From the NCBI GenBank assembly GCA_001556995.1, contig LSKF01000043.1, positions 1-16,764 on the forward strand: DNA of 16,764 bases, given 5' to 3'. Made by a program: the position numbers and the translations under genes. Shown in pieces: positions 1 to 7,612 of this stretch; position 1 is the stretch's first letter, and every line of letters begins with the position of its first letter. The DNA comes from Erythrobacteraceae bacterium CCH12-C2 (GTDB taxonomy: Bacteria > Pseudomonadota > Alphaproteobacteria > Sphingomonadales > Sphingomonadaceae). Below the pieces are notes generated by a model. It saw nothing but the letters and a program-made list of their open reading frames with translations, had not been told where the DNA came from and did not search any database.

Positions 1-54
1 TTGACAGTACATGAGCCCAATCTTGGAAACCGTGTCAGAGTTTGCAACAGAGCC
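1..54. mobile_element. Inner end of an IS6-family insertion sequence (rest lies left of the window)
   Basis: Bases 41-54 read TTTGCAACAGAGCC, the reverse complement of GGCTCTGTTGCAAA, which is the terminal repeat of IS6100-type elements and nearly that of IS26. The same 14 bases occur in the opposite direction at 16711-16724. The element therefore extends leftwards out of the window and its end abuts base 55. The sequence inside the repeat does not match what I remember of IS6100 itself, so this is probably a relative. No transposase sequence can be recognised in these few bases. The insertion removes the beginning of the IS1380 transposase that follows. Confidence 0.75.
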
Positions 55-1208
55 GCCTCGATGACATCCTACGTGCCCGGGTGTTCGCGATCGCGTGCGG
101 CTATGAAGATGCCGATGATCTCGACGCCCTGCGCGACGATCCGGGCTTCCGCCTGGCGCTGGGCAAGTTGCCGGGATCGGGCGCGGGGCTTGCCAGCCAA
201 CCGACGATGAGCCGCTGGGAGAATGCTCCGACCACACGTGAGCTGGCCAGGATGATGGCTGAGATGATCGGCGTCTACTGCGCCAGCTATCCGGCTCCAC
301 CGGCGGCGGTGACGCTGGACCTCGATGATACCTGCGATGTCGTGCACGGCTATCAGCAGTTGTCCTTCTGGAACGGGCATCACGGTGAGCGCTGCTTCCT
401 GCCGATCCATGTGTACGACACCGCGACCGGTCGTCCGGTCGCGATTCTGCTGCGCACCGGCAAGACGCCGTCGGGCGCCGAAGTTGCCGGCCACATCCGG
501 CGCCTGGTGCGTCATATCCGCCGGTACTGGCCGGAAACGCACATCACCTTCTGCGGCGACGGGCATTATGGCCGCCCCGAAGTCAAGGCCTTCTGCGAGG
601 CCCACCGCGTCGATTACGTGTTCGGCTTGCCGACCAATGCCGCGCTGCGTGCTGATACGGTCATCGTTGCCATCGTCGATGCCTGCGCGGTCAAGCGGGC
701 CACGGCCCAGTATCCGGTCCTGCGCAACTATGCCGAAACGCACTACGGCGCGAAGAGTTGGAAGTGCCAGCGCCGCGTCGTCGCCCGGATCGAGGCCAGC
801 ACGCTGGGCATGGACATCCGCTATGTCGTCACCTCACTGACCGAAGGCTCAGCCGAGCATATCTATGACACGCTCTACTGCGCGCGCGGCCAGACCGAAA
901 GGCTGATCAAGCGCCACAAGGCTCAACTCGCTAGCGATCGCACCTCGTGCCGATCCGCCAACGCCAACCAGATGCGCCTCATCCTCCACACCGCTGTCTA
1001 CTGGCTGATGTGGCGCATCCAACAGGAAATCCCCAAGACAGCCGCGCTCGCCACAGCCGAGTTCGCAACGCTACGCCTGCGGCTGCTCAAGGTCGCTGCC
1101 CGCGTCATCGAAACCTCCTCGCGTATCCATCTCGCCTTCGCGTCAGCCTGCCCGGACGCCGGCGTGTTCAAAGCCATCGCCACCATTCTCCGGCCAGCAC
1201 CGACATAG
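42..1208 (+). pseudogene. IS1380-family transposase, N-terminus cut off by an IS6-type insertion
   Basis: This is a DDE transposase of the IS1380 family. Visible marks are the first acidic block TLDLDDTCD (residues 91-99 of the open frame), CGDGHYG with Asp173, and the C-terminal block ARGQTERLIKRHK with Glu286, followed by the family's conserved ANQMRL segment. The open frame begins with a TTG inside the IS6 terminal repeat, so about the first four residues are not native and true transposase sequence starts at base 55. At 388 residues it lacks an estimated several dozen N-terminal residues against the usual 430-460. The frame itself is otherwise uninterrupted. It is probably inactive, having lost its start, promoter and left element end. 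The family call is firm; the exact element is not known. Confidence 0.85.
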
Positions 1209-1380
1209 CCAGTGCGGCAGTGCCGATGAAAGCCCGAGCCCTCGTCCATCAACCTCGAAAAGCCCATCGCTCCTGCTGCGGGGAAAAACGCCGGCGCCGG
1301 CGCTCGCCCAGATCACGCGGCAACCGACCCACCAAACCCTAAACACCCCAGTGCAGCGGGCTCATGAATAAGCCGGGCTA
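55..1380 (+). mobile_element. IS1380-family element, left part missing
   Basis: The element comprises the truncated transposase plus about 170 bases of 3' flank. Its right end is placed at the block CTCATGAATAAGCCGGGCTA (1361-1380), which resembles the TAGCCCG...TTATTCATGAG ends I associate with alphaproteobacterial IS1380 elements. With the left end deleted by the IS6-type insertion, this cannot be checked by pairing inverted repeats, and no target duplication can be read. The boundary is therefore approximate. The stretch 1209-1360 contains no gene I can support. Confidence 0.55.
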
Positions 1381-1448
1381 GAGGCGATGCCGCGAAATCG
1401 AGCCTTGATTGCTGACAACCCCTCGATCGACGGGCCACAAGCAGCGTG

Positions 1449-1487
1449 TCCCCCGCACGACCGAACCTGTCACGGCCTTGCGGGGGA
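1449..1487. other. Strong hairpin downstream of the monooxygenase gene
   Basis: TCCCCCGCA (1449-1457) pairs perfectly with TGCGGGGGA (1479-1487) around a 21-base loop. It lies about 50 bases beyond the stop codon of the monooxygenase gene, which ends the minus-strand operon. A role in transcription termination or mRNA 3'-end protection is possible. No T-tract follows on either strand, so it is not a canonical intrinsic terminator. The rest of 1381-1538 shows no gene. Confidence 0.35.
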
Positions 1488-1538
1488 TGGGGAATGCAAC
1501 AGTCCGGTCGTTCAGACGCGAACGAATTTCGATGGTCA

Positions 1539-3182
1539 TCAAAGCGCGGTGGTTGCAGTCTGACGATCGAATATCATCGATTCGTAGCCCGAATTCCGTA
1601 CCGATTGAAGTTCTGAACGGTAATTGCCGAGACCACCGAGATAAAACATCACTGCGTTTTTCTTGCCAGGAATGTTCGCCCCGAAAATCCACGATTCCGC
1701 CTTAGGGAACAGTGTCATGTTGGCAATTGTCCGGCAGGTTTCCACCCAGGCATCTTCGGCTTCCTGCGTCGGCTCGATAGTGGAGCGGCCGTCAGCTTCC
1801 ATGGTTGCAATCGTGTCGGAAATCCATTCCACCTGGCTTTCGAGACTGGGAGGAAGGTTTGTGAATGGACCGTTGGGGCCCAGGATCATGAACATGTTCG
1901 GAAAGTCGGCTTCCATCATCCCGAGGTAACCCAGAGGGCCATCGGCCCACTTGTCCCGGATGGTGACGCCACCGCGTCCCCGAATATCGATCTTCGTATA
2001 GTTTCCATCGACCGCATCGAAACCTGTAGCGAAAATCACCGCGTCAAGTTCGTGTTCGATCCCACTGGCCAAGCGGATGCCTCTTGTCGTGAATTCTGCG
2101 ATCGGATCGTCCTTGACGTCTGCCAGCGATACGTTTTTCCGGTTGTAAACACCGTAATAATCCGTCGCGCACAGCGGGCGCTTGGCATAGATATCGCCGG
2201 GCGTCAGTTTCCGGGCGATTTCTGGATCCTTCACGATCTTGGCAATTTTCCGCTTGATGAAGTTTGCCGCCGAGGTGTTAACCTCATCGCTGATCGCGAC
2301 ATCGTTGAAGGTCTCGAACATGAAGCGGAATCCACCACCGCGCTGCCACGCTTCCTCGAATACGCACTCCCGCTCGGCCTCGGGGACGTCGATTCCCGCA
2401 ACGGTGCTCTCGACAAAACCGAAGGCGACATTCGAACTCTTTATCTGCTTCCAGATTTCGTCATAGTTGGCCTTGTAGGTATCGATCGTCTCAGTGTCTT
2501 CGGGCCAGTTTCCGATCGGAACGACGTATTGGGCAGATCGTTGGAATACGGTCAGGTGCTTTACCTGGGGCGCCAGGGCAATGATCACCTGAATTCCGGT
2601 TGAGCCCGTCCCGATTATGCCGACACGCTTTCCGCTGAGATCGACCCCTTCAGGCCACGCGCCTGTATGGTAAATGTCACCGGCATAGTCGTCGATGCCA
2701 CAGAACGTCGGCTTGTTGATCGCCGAAAGAAGTCCCAGGCCGGTAATGAGATACTTGGCCGATGCCGTCTCACCCTTGTCCGTTACTACATGCCATAGCC
2801 CAGTCGCTTCGTCGAAACGGGTCGATACTATCTTGGTGTTGAACTGATAGCTGCTGCGCAAGTCGAAGCGGTCAGCGACATTGTTGAGATATTCCAAAAT
2901 CTCGGGCTGAGTGAGATAGCGGGTCTGCCAGCTGCCTTGATCAAGGAGTTCCTTGTCGAATGAGAAGCGATAGCAGAAGCTCTCGGTATCCGAGAGCGCT
3001 CCCGGGTAACGATTCCAGTACCAGGTCCCTCCGACATCGCTCGCATTGTCATAGGCCTTTACGTGGAGACCCTGGTCATTACGCAGCTTGTGGACCGCAT
3101 AGAGCCCTCCGAAGCCTCCGCCGATCACAATTGCGTCAAAGTCCGCGCCAGGGGTCTTTGTCGCGGTCACATTTCTGATCAT
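1539..3182 (-). CDS. chnB: Baeyer-Villiger monooxygenase, cyclohexanone monooxygenase type
   Basis: FAD- and NADPH-dependent enzyme that inserts one oxygen of O2 next to a ketone carbonyl, giving an ester or lactone. At 547 residues it has the size of cyclohexanone monooxygenase (about 543). It shows the FAD Rossmann motif GGGFGG (21-26), GTWYWNRYPG (52-61), the Baeyer-Villiger fingerprint YAGDIYHTGAWP (166-177; Tyr where the consensus has Phe) and the NADPH motif GTGSTG (191-196). Blocks such as FRFMFETF, YAKRPLC, ATGFDAVDGNY and FGANIPGKKN are, from memory, nearly identical to Acinetobacter ChnB. The start at 3182 is chosen because GGAGG lies six bases upstream; an in-frame extension to 3326 lacks homology. 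It is last in the minus-strand operon, 61 bp after the esterase. The BVMO call is near certain; cyclohexanone as substrate is likely but could be another cyclic ketone. Confidence 0.93.
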   Translation of the reverse strand: MIRNVTATKTPGADFDAIVIGGGFGGLYAVHKLRNDQGLHVKAYDNASDVGGTWYWNRYPGALSDTESFCYRFSFDKELLDQGSWQTRYLTQPEILEYLNNVADRFDLRSSYQFNTKIVSTRFDEATGLWHVVTDKGETASAKYLITGLGLLSAINKPTFCGIDDYAGDIYHTGAWPEGVDLSGKRVGIIGTGSTGIQVIIALAPQVKHLTVFQRSAQYVVPIGNWPEDTETIDTYKANYDEIWKQIKSSNVAFGFVESTVAGIDVPEAERECVFEEAWQRGGGFRFMFETFNDVAISDEVNTSAANFIKRKIAKIVKDPEIARKLTPGDIYAKRPLCATDYYGVYNRKNVSLADVKDDPIAEFTTRGIRLASGIEHELDAVIFATGFDAVDGNYTKIDIRGRGGVTIRDKWADGPLGYLGMMEADFPNMFMILGPNGPFTNLPPSLESQVEWISDTIATMEADGRSTIEPTQEAEDAWVETCRTIANMTLFPKAESWIFGANIPGKKNAVMFYLGGLGNYRSELQSVRNSGYESMIFDRQTATTAL

Positions 3183-3193
3183 ATTTACCTCCA

Positions 3194-3210
3194 GCGCGGG
3201 ATTTCCGCGC
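3194..3210 (-). promoter_or_regulatory. Hairpin directly before the monooxygenase ribosome-binding site
   Basis: GCGCGG (3194-3199) and CCGCGC (3205-3210) form a perfect six-pair GC stem with a five-base loop. In the minus-strand mRNA it ends one or two bases before the GGAGG ribosome-binding site of the monooxygenase gene, in the 61-bp gap after the esterase. No T-run follows, so it is not an intrinsic terminator. It could stabilise a processed mRNA end or modulate translation. The function is inferred from position only. Confidence 0.35.
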
Positions 3211-3243
3211 AAACCATTGTTGCAAGATGCGTTTTTCCGGCGG

Positions 3244-4146
3244 TCAAAGTGCGCGATACCACGCTGAGATCCTGAGCAATTCGTCGTCCGCCTCATGCGC
3301 GCGCCCGGCAAGGGCCGGAAAGACATGCTGCATTCCGGGGACGACCGAGAGGGTGACGGAAACGCCTGCGTTGCGAGCTTTTTCGCTCAACGACTCGGCA
3401 TCGCTCAGCAATGCCTCGGCTCCACCGGCATTGATATAAAGCGGCGGGAAGCCCTGAAAGTCATTCTCGAGTGGATTGGCCAGCGGATCCAGCGGGTCCG
3501 CAGTGCCGCCAAGAAACATCGAGATCATGCCCTCGAGTATCTGGCGCCCGACAAGAGCGTCCGTCGCCGCGTTGGCTTCGAGTGTCGCGCCACGCAGCGC
3601 CATGTCCAGCCAGGGAGAAAAAGCTATGATGCTGCCCGGAAGTTGCCGGCCCAGCTCACGGAGCCGAAACGCAATGGCAATGGCGAGATTGCCGCCCGCA
3701 CTGTCCCCCGCAGTCGTTATGAATCCAGGGTGGAAACCTCTTTCGATCAAACCGAGATATGCGGCGATCCCGTCTTCGATCTGGGCAGGGAACGGAAATT
3801 CGGGGGACCGCCGGTAATCGGGAATGAACGCAGTTACGCCCAGAGCGCTGGCAAGATGCCCTGCGAGCTTGCGATGACTATCTGCCGATCCCACGGCGAA
3901 ACCTCCGCCGTGGGTGTAGAGAATGACGCGCGCGGAATCGGCGTCTTGCGGAAATGCCCATATTCCCGGGACTCCGCCGACTTCATCTGATTTGTAGCTT
4001 ACGCCCTCGGGTTCACGTGCTGGTTTGCCCCACTCGTCGAACATACTGCGCAAATCGGCAATCGACATTGCGGGATTGGCGGCCATCCGGCTGCTCCAAT
4101 CCTCGTACAATTCGCGCAGGAAATCTGCTTCCCGATTGTCCGCCAT
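3244..4146 (-). CDS. Alpha/beta hydrolase of the hormone-sensitive-lipase family, probable lactonase
   Basis: A 300-residue carboxylic-ester hydrolase of the HSL (family IV) group. The oxyanion-hole motif HGGGF is at 79-83, the nucleophile motif GDSAGG at 147-152 (Ser149) and the catalytic His in GMQHVFP (His274). The acid is probably Glu244 in GGAEALL, where many HSL enzymes carry Asp. There is no signal peptide, so it is probably cytoplasmic. The start at 4146 is supported by GGAGAGG upstream; the open frame reaches 4182 without better support. It lies immediately before the monooxygenase gene on the same strand, so the likely job is hydrolysing the lactone made by that enzyme, for example epsilon-caprolactone to 6-hydroxyhexanoate, the role of ChnC. 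A general esterase role cannot be excluded. No symbol is given because I cannot recognise it as a ChnC orthologue by sequence. Confidence 0.88.
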   Translation of the reverse strand: MADNREADFLRELYEDWSSRMAANPAMSIADLRSMFDEWGKPAREPEGVSYKSDEVGGVPGIWAFPQDADSARVILYTHGGGFAVGSADSHRKLAGHLASALGVTAFIPDYRRSPEFPFPAQIEDGIAAYLGLIERGFHPGFITTAGDSAGGNLAIAIAFRLRELGRQLPGSIIAFSPWLDMALRGATLEANAATDALVGRQILEGMISMFLGGTADPLDPLANPLENDFQGFPPLYINAGGAEALLSDAESLSEKARNAGVSVTLSVVPGMQHVFPALAGRAHEADDELLRISAWYRAL

Positions 4147-4314
4147 TTGGCCTCTCCATCCATCTTTTTTTGAACGCCCCAATCGATCGTTGTCCGAAAC
4201 TTCGGGCGGCCGAGAGCTGATCCAGTGGAGAAGCTATGTCGTGCTTGGCTTCAGGTCTTGAATTTTACTGCGCGTTCCGTTGTCGTTTTTTGCGGCCACC
4301 CAGAGGCAGGTCTC
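4147..4314 (-). other. 168-bp gap inside the minus-strand gene group
   Basis: This is the only sizeable gap in the minus-strand group; the three genes upstream overlap or nearly abut. No hairpin followed by a T-run is seen after the thiolase stop, so read-through into the esterase gene is plausible. The gap could also hold a separate promoter for the esterase-monooxygenase pair, but I find no convincing -35/-10 pair. A run of A residues (minus strand) lies just before the esterase ribosome-binding site. Confidence 0.3.
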
Positions 4315-5520
4315 CTAGACCCGCTCCAGCAGCAGCGCGCTTCCTTGTCCGACGCCCACGCACATAGACACAATGGCGTAGCGCCCGGTCCCTTGAGCAA
4401 GTTCAATCGCTGCGCTGCCCGTAATCCGTGCCCCGGACATGCCCAGCGGATGACCGAGCGCGATCGCTCCGCCGTTGGGATTTACGCGATGATCTTCATC
4501 ATCCAGACCCAACGACCGCGTGCAGGCCAGCGCCTGGCTGGCAAAGGCTTCGTTCAGTTCGATCACGCCGATGTCGCCCATCGTCAGCGATTGCCGAGCG
4601 AGTATCTTTCTGATCGCCGGAACCGGACCGATACCCATGATCCGGGGAGGAACCCCAGCTGCCGCAGCGGTCACCACTCGGGCAAGGGGTGTCAGCCCAT
4701 ATCGACGAACAGCTTCCTTCGACGCCAGCAGCAATGCTGCGGCACCATCGTTCACCCCGGATGCGTTTCCTGCCGTGACGGTCCCGTCGGTACGCACGAT
4801 TGGTCGTAGTCGAGCGAGGTCATCTATGGTCGTGTTCGGTTTCGGATGCTCGTCAGCGTCAATTATCGCGGCTTGCCCCCGCTTCACTGGGGCGCTGACC
4901 GCCACGATTTCCCGCGCCAATCGTCCGTTGCTGCCTGCTCTGGCAGCCTTGGCCTGCGACCGCAGGGCAAAGGCATCCTGATCGGTCCGCCCGATCGAAT
5001 ACTCCATCGCGACGTTTTCGGCGGTCTCGGGCATCGAGTCGACGCCATAGCTCGTCTGCATCGCCGGATTGACGAATCGCCATCCAATGGTCGTATCCTC
5101 CATGGCGACAGCGCGTGAGAACGCGGTTTCGGCTTTTAGCTGAACAAACGGGGCTCGACTCATGCTCTCCACGCCGCCAGCGATCACAAGCTGGAGTTCA
5201 CCGCACCGTATCGACCGGGCACCAGTGATAACCGCCTCAAGACCTGAGGCGCAAAGGCGATTCAGGGTCAGGCCGGGAACTTCCTCGGGTAGGCCCGCGA
5301 GCAGGGCAGCCATGCGGGCCACGTTTCGGTTGTCCTCGCCTGCCTGATTTGCGCAGCCAAGCAGGACCTCATCGATCTCGACCAGGTCGATCGACCGATT
5401 TCGCTCGATCAGGGATCTGATCGGAACAGCGGCCAGATCGTCGGCGCGTACCCTGGCAAGGGCCCCGCCGTGGCGGCCGATCGGCGTGCGGATGAAATCG
5501 CAGATGAACACATCAGCCAT
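4315..5520 (-). CDS. pcaF: 3-oxoadipyl-CoA thiolase (beta-ketoadipyl-CoA thiolase)
   Basis: Cleaves 3-oxoadipyl-CoA with CoA to succinyl-CoA and acetyl-CoA, the last step of adipate and beta-ketoadipate degradation. It is 401 residues long, as expected for PcaF. It begins with the PcaF-like block DVFICDFIRTPIGR and carries GCANQAGEDNRNVARMA. The nucleophile is Cys90 in LNRLCASG; the His of GHPLGMSGAR (about 357) and the second Cys in MCVGVGQG (about 387) are present. The start at 5520 follows family homology. An upstream ATG at 5550, overlapping the stop of the preceding gene by 8 bp, would add ten residues and cannot be excluded; neither has a strong ribosome-binding site. The pairing with adipate-type substrates, rather than general fatty acids, is what ties this operon to six-carbon dicarboxylates. 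Confidence 0.92.
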   Translation of the reverse strand: MADVFICDFIRTPIGRHGGALARVRADDLAAVPIRSLIERNRSIDLVEIDEVLLGCANQAGEDNRNVARMAALLAGLPEEVPGLTLNRLCASGLEAVITGARSIRCGELQLVIAGGVESMSRAPFVQLKAETAFSRAVAMEDTTIGWRFVNPAMQTSYGVDSMPETAENVAMEYSIGRTDQDAFALRSQAKAARAGSNGRLAREIVAVSAPVKRGQAAIIDADEHPKPNTTIDDLARLRPIVRTDGTVTAGNASGVNDGAAALLLASKEAVRRYGLTPLARVVTAAAAGVPPRIMGIGPVPAIRKILARQSLTMGDIGVIELNEAFASQALACTRSLGLDDEDHRVNPNGGAIALGHPLGMSGARITGSAAIELAQGTGRYAIVSMCVGVGQGSALLLERV

Positions 5521-5542
5521 GTCTTCAGACCTATCTTCAAGT

Positions 5543-7612
5543 TCAGGCATCCGCGAACGACCTGGCGTCGCGAACCAGGTTCGTGATCAGTGAAGGGACT
5601 CTCCAGCCCAGAGGGTCGGCGGACGAAAACTCGGTGATCCTTGCAACCACGCAAGCCGGAGTCAATGTGTCCGCGTGATACATCAGTCCCCCTCGCCAGC
5701 GAGGGAATCCGTAGCCATGAACCAAGACCAGATCGATGTCCTGTGTCGAGGCGGCGATTCCTTCTTCAAGAATAAGGCAGGCTTCGACGATCATGGACGT
5801 GATAATTCGATCGACAATCTGCGCCTCACTCAAAGTCCGACGGGCAAAGCCTTCTTTCGCCGAGATCGCCACGATGAGGTCTTCGACCAAGGCGGACGGC
5901 CGGAGCCGACCCGCGTCATCGTAATCATACCAGCCAGCCATCGATTTACGGCCAAGTCTACCATGCTCTTCGACCAGGCACTCGAGTATGGGAAGCATTC
6001 TTGCGTCGGCGCGGCCGTCCAGGCGTTGTCGCTGGCGATTGGCATATGCAATATCGAGACCCGACATGTCCTGGGCTTCATAGGGGCCCATGGCCATGCC
6101 GAATCCCCGCATTGCCGCATCGATGCTCGACGGTGTTGCGCCCTCGGCAAGAAGGATGTCCGCCGTTTGGCGATATCGGGTCAGTATCCGGTTTCCGATG
6201 AAGCCATCGCACACACCGGCCACGACCGGCACTTTGCCTAGCATCCTGGCGAGCGCGATGCCCACGCCAAGAGTTTCCGGAGCCGTTCTGCCACCACGCA
6301 CGATCTCGAGCAGTTTCATCACGTGCGCAGGACTGAAGAAGTGCAATCCCAGGAAGCGCGCGGGCTCGGGAACACTTTCCGCCAGAAGATCGACATCCAG
6401 GTACGAGGTATTCGTTGCGAGAATTGTCGAAGGCGGCAGATTGTCACCAAGGGCTGCAAAGATAGCCTTTTTGACAGCGAAATTCTCGAACACGGCTTCG
6501 ATGGCGATGTCAGCCGCCCCGAGATTTTCGAGCCCCACCACCACGTTCGTCAAACTGCTGATACTGTTAGCCTCTTTCTCGGTCAGGACCCCCTTCTTTG
6601 TGCCTTGTTCGACCAGCCCCGAGAATCGCCGCCGGGCATCTGCTGCCCGCTGGGCATCCATCTCGACCAAGGTCACCGTGATTGAGGCTCGGGCAAGGGC
6701 GTAGGCTATGCTCGCGCCCATATTCCCCCCGCCTACGACAATCGCCCGTTCGATCGGACGGTCTGGTCTTGGGTAACATGACCGGGTTGAAGCGGCGCGC
6801 TCGGCGAAGAAGATGTGGCGCAATGCCTTGGCCTGATCGGATCCGCGAAGTTCGAGGAAGGCCTCCCGCTCGCGATTCATCCCGACATCAAGGTCCCAGT
6901 CGGTACTCCCGGCCACCAGTTCCAGCGCGCGCTCGGGGGCCTTCTGCCCTCGGGCGCGGCGGGCAGCATCCCTGGCAATGGCCGACACCGCATCTGGATG
7001 TGCCGCTGGCGCGGGACGCCGGTCGGCGACCAGCATGGTATCGAGTTGATTCCGGTCCATGCCGAGAGCGGCGGCGACGGGATCGGATGCAACACTATCG
7101 ACAAGTCCGATATCATGCGCCTCCCGTGCCGACAGCAGCCTTCCGTGCACAATCATGTCGAGCGCGTGGGGGATGCCCACAATACGGGGCAGACGCTGCG
7201 TTCCACCAGCGCCCGGCACTACCCCGAGCGTCACTTCGGGCAGGCCCAGCCGGGCCGAAGGTGCGGCAACCCTGCACCGGCAGGCCAGCGCAATCTCGAG
7301 GCCTCCGCCAAGCGCGCTCCCATTGATCGCAGCGATGGTCGGCACGGAGAGTTGCGCGATCTCCCGCAGCACGTCGTTCAAATGCGGCTCTATCGGAGCA
7401 TCGCCAAATTCCCGGGCATCGGCCCCGGCCACGAACGCCTTGCCTGCCCCGGTTATGACAATTCGCTCGGGATCGCTGGCGGCGGCCGTGCGTATCGCCG
7501 CAAGCAGGGCGGCACGTACCGCAGCCTTCAGGAGGTTGAGCGGAGGATTGTCGATGGTCAGAAGCGCAACACGATTTCGCCACTCGATCCGCACCAGTTG
7601 CCCATCGCTCAC
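5543..7612 (-). CDS. Fused enoyl-CoA hydratase / 3-hydroxyacyl-CoA dehydrogenase
   Basis: Bifunctional beta-oxidation enzyme: hydrates the 2-enoyl-CoA, then oxidises the 3-hydroxyacyl-CoA with NAD+. The N-terminal crotonase domain (about 1-190) has the oxyanion-hole segment FVAGAD, GGGLE (Glu106) and LPEV (Glu126), both expected catalytic glutamates. The dehydrogenase part begins near 288 with the NAD motif GGGNMG (294-299), has the catalytic His in HFFSPAHVM (424) and GNRI, and ends with the second C-terminal helical repeat carrying GFPRWRGG. The start is set at a GTG (7612) whose GTGA overlaps the aldehyde dehydrogenase stop and which has GCAGGAG seven bases upstream; a TTG two codons earlier is too close to that site. 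At 689 residues it matches FadJ/peroxisomal-type multifunctional enzymes. Here it probably handles didehydroadipyl-CoA, replacing the separate DcaE and DcaH proteins; that substrate is inferred. Confidence 0.92.
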   Translation of the reverse strand: MSDGQLVRIEWRNRVALLTIDNPPLNLLKAAVRAALLAAIRTAAASDPERIVITGAGKAFVAGADAREFGDAPIEPHLNDVLREIAQLSVPTIAAINGSALGGGLEIALACRCRVAAPSARLGLPEVTLGVVPGAGGTQRLPRIVGIPHALDMIVHGRLLSAREAHDIGLVDSVASDPVAAALGMDRNQLDTMLVADRRPAPAAHPDAVSAIARDAARRARGQKAPERALELVAGSTDWDLDVGMNREREAFLELRGSDQAKALRHIFFAERAASTRSCYPRPDRPIERAIVVGGGNMGASIAYALARASITVTLVEMDAQRAADARRRFSGLVEQGTKKGVLTEKEANSISSLTNVVVGLENLGAADIAIEAVFENFAVKKAIFAALGDNLPPSTILATNTSYLDVDLLAESVPEPARFLGLHFFSPAHVMKLLEIVRGGRTAPETLGVGIALARMLGKVPVVAGVCDGFIGNRILTRYRQTADILLAEGATPSSIDAAMRGFGMAMGPYEAQDMSGLDIAYANRQRQRLDGRADARMLPILECLVEEHGRLGRKSMAGWYDYDDAGRLRPSALVEDLIVAISAKEGFARRTLSEAQIVDRIITSMIVEACLILEEGIAASTQDIDLVLVHGYGFPRWRGGLMYHADTLTPACVVARITEFSSADPLGWRVPSLITNLVRDARSFADA

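Noticed and set aside
69..743. Long minus-strand open frame opposite the IS1380 transposase
   Set aside because: It lies wholly inside the transposase gene, its sequence resembles no family I know, and the plus-strand frame carries the DDE motifs. It is a shadow of GC-rich codon use.
1449..1487. Hairpin as a true intrinsic terminator of the minus-strand operon
   Set aside because: The stem is strong, but no T-run follows in the minus-strand direction and the loop is long. It is kept only as a hairpin of unknown role.
3183..3326. A longer monooxygenase starting at 3326
   Set aside because: The extra 48 residues share nothing with the family, overlap the end of the esterase gene, and the start at 3182 has a perfect ribosome-binding site.
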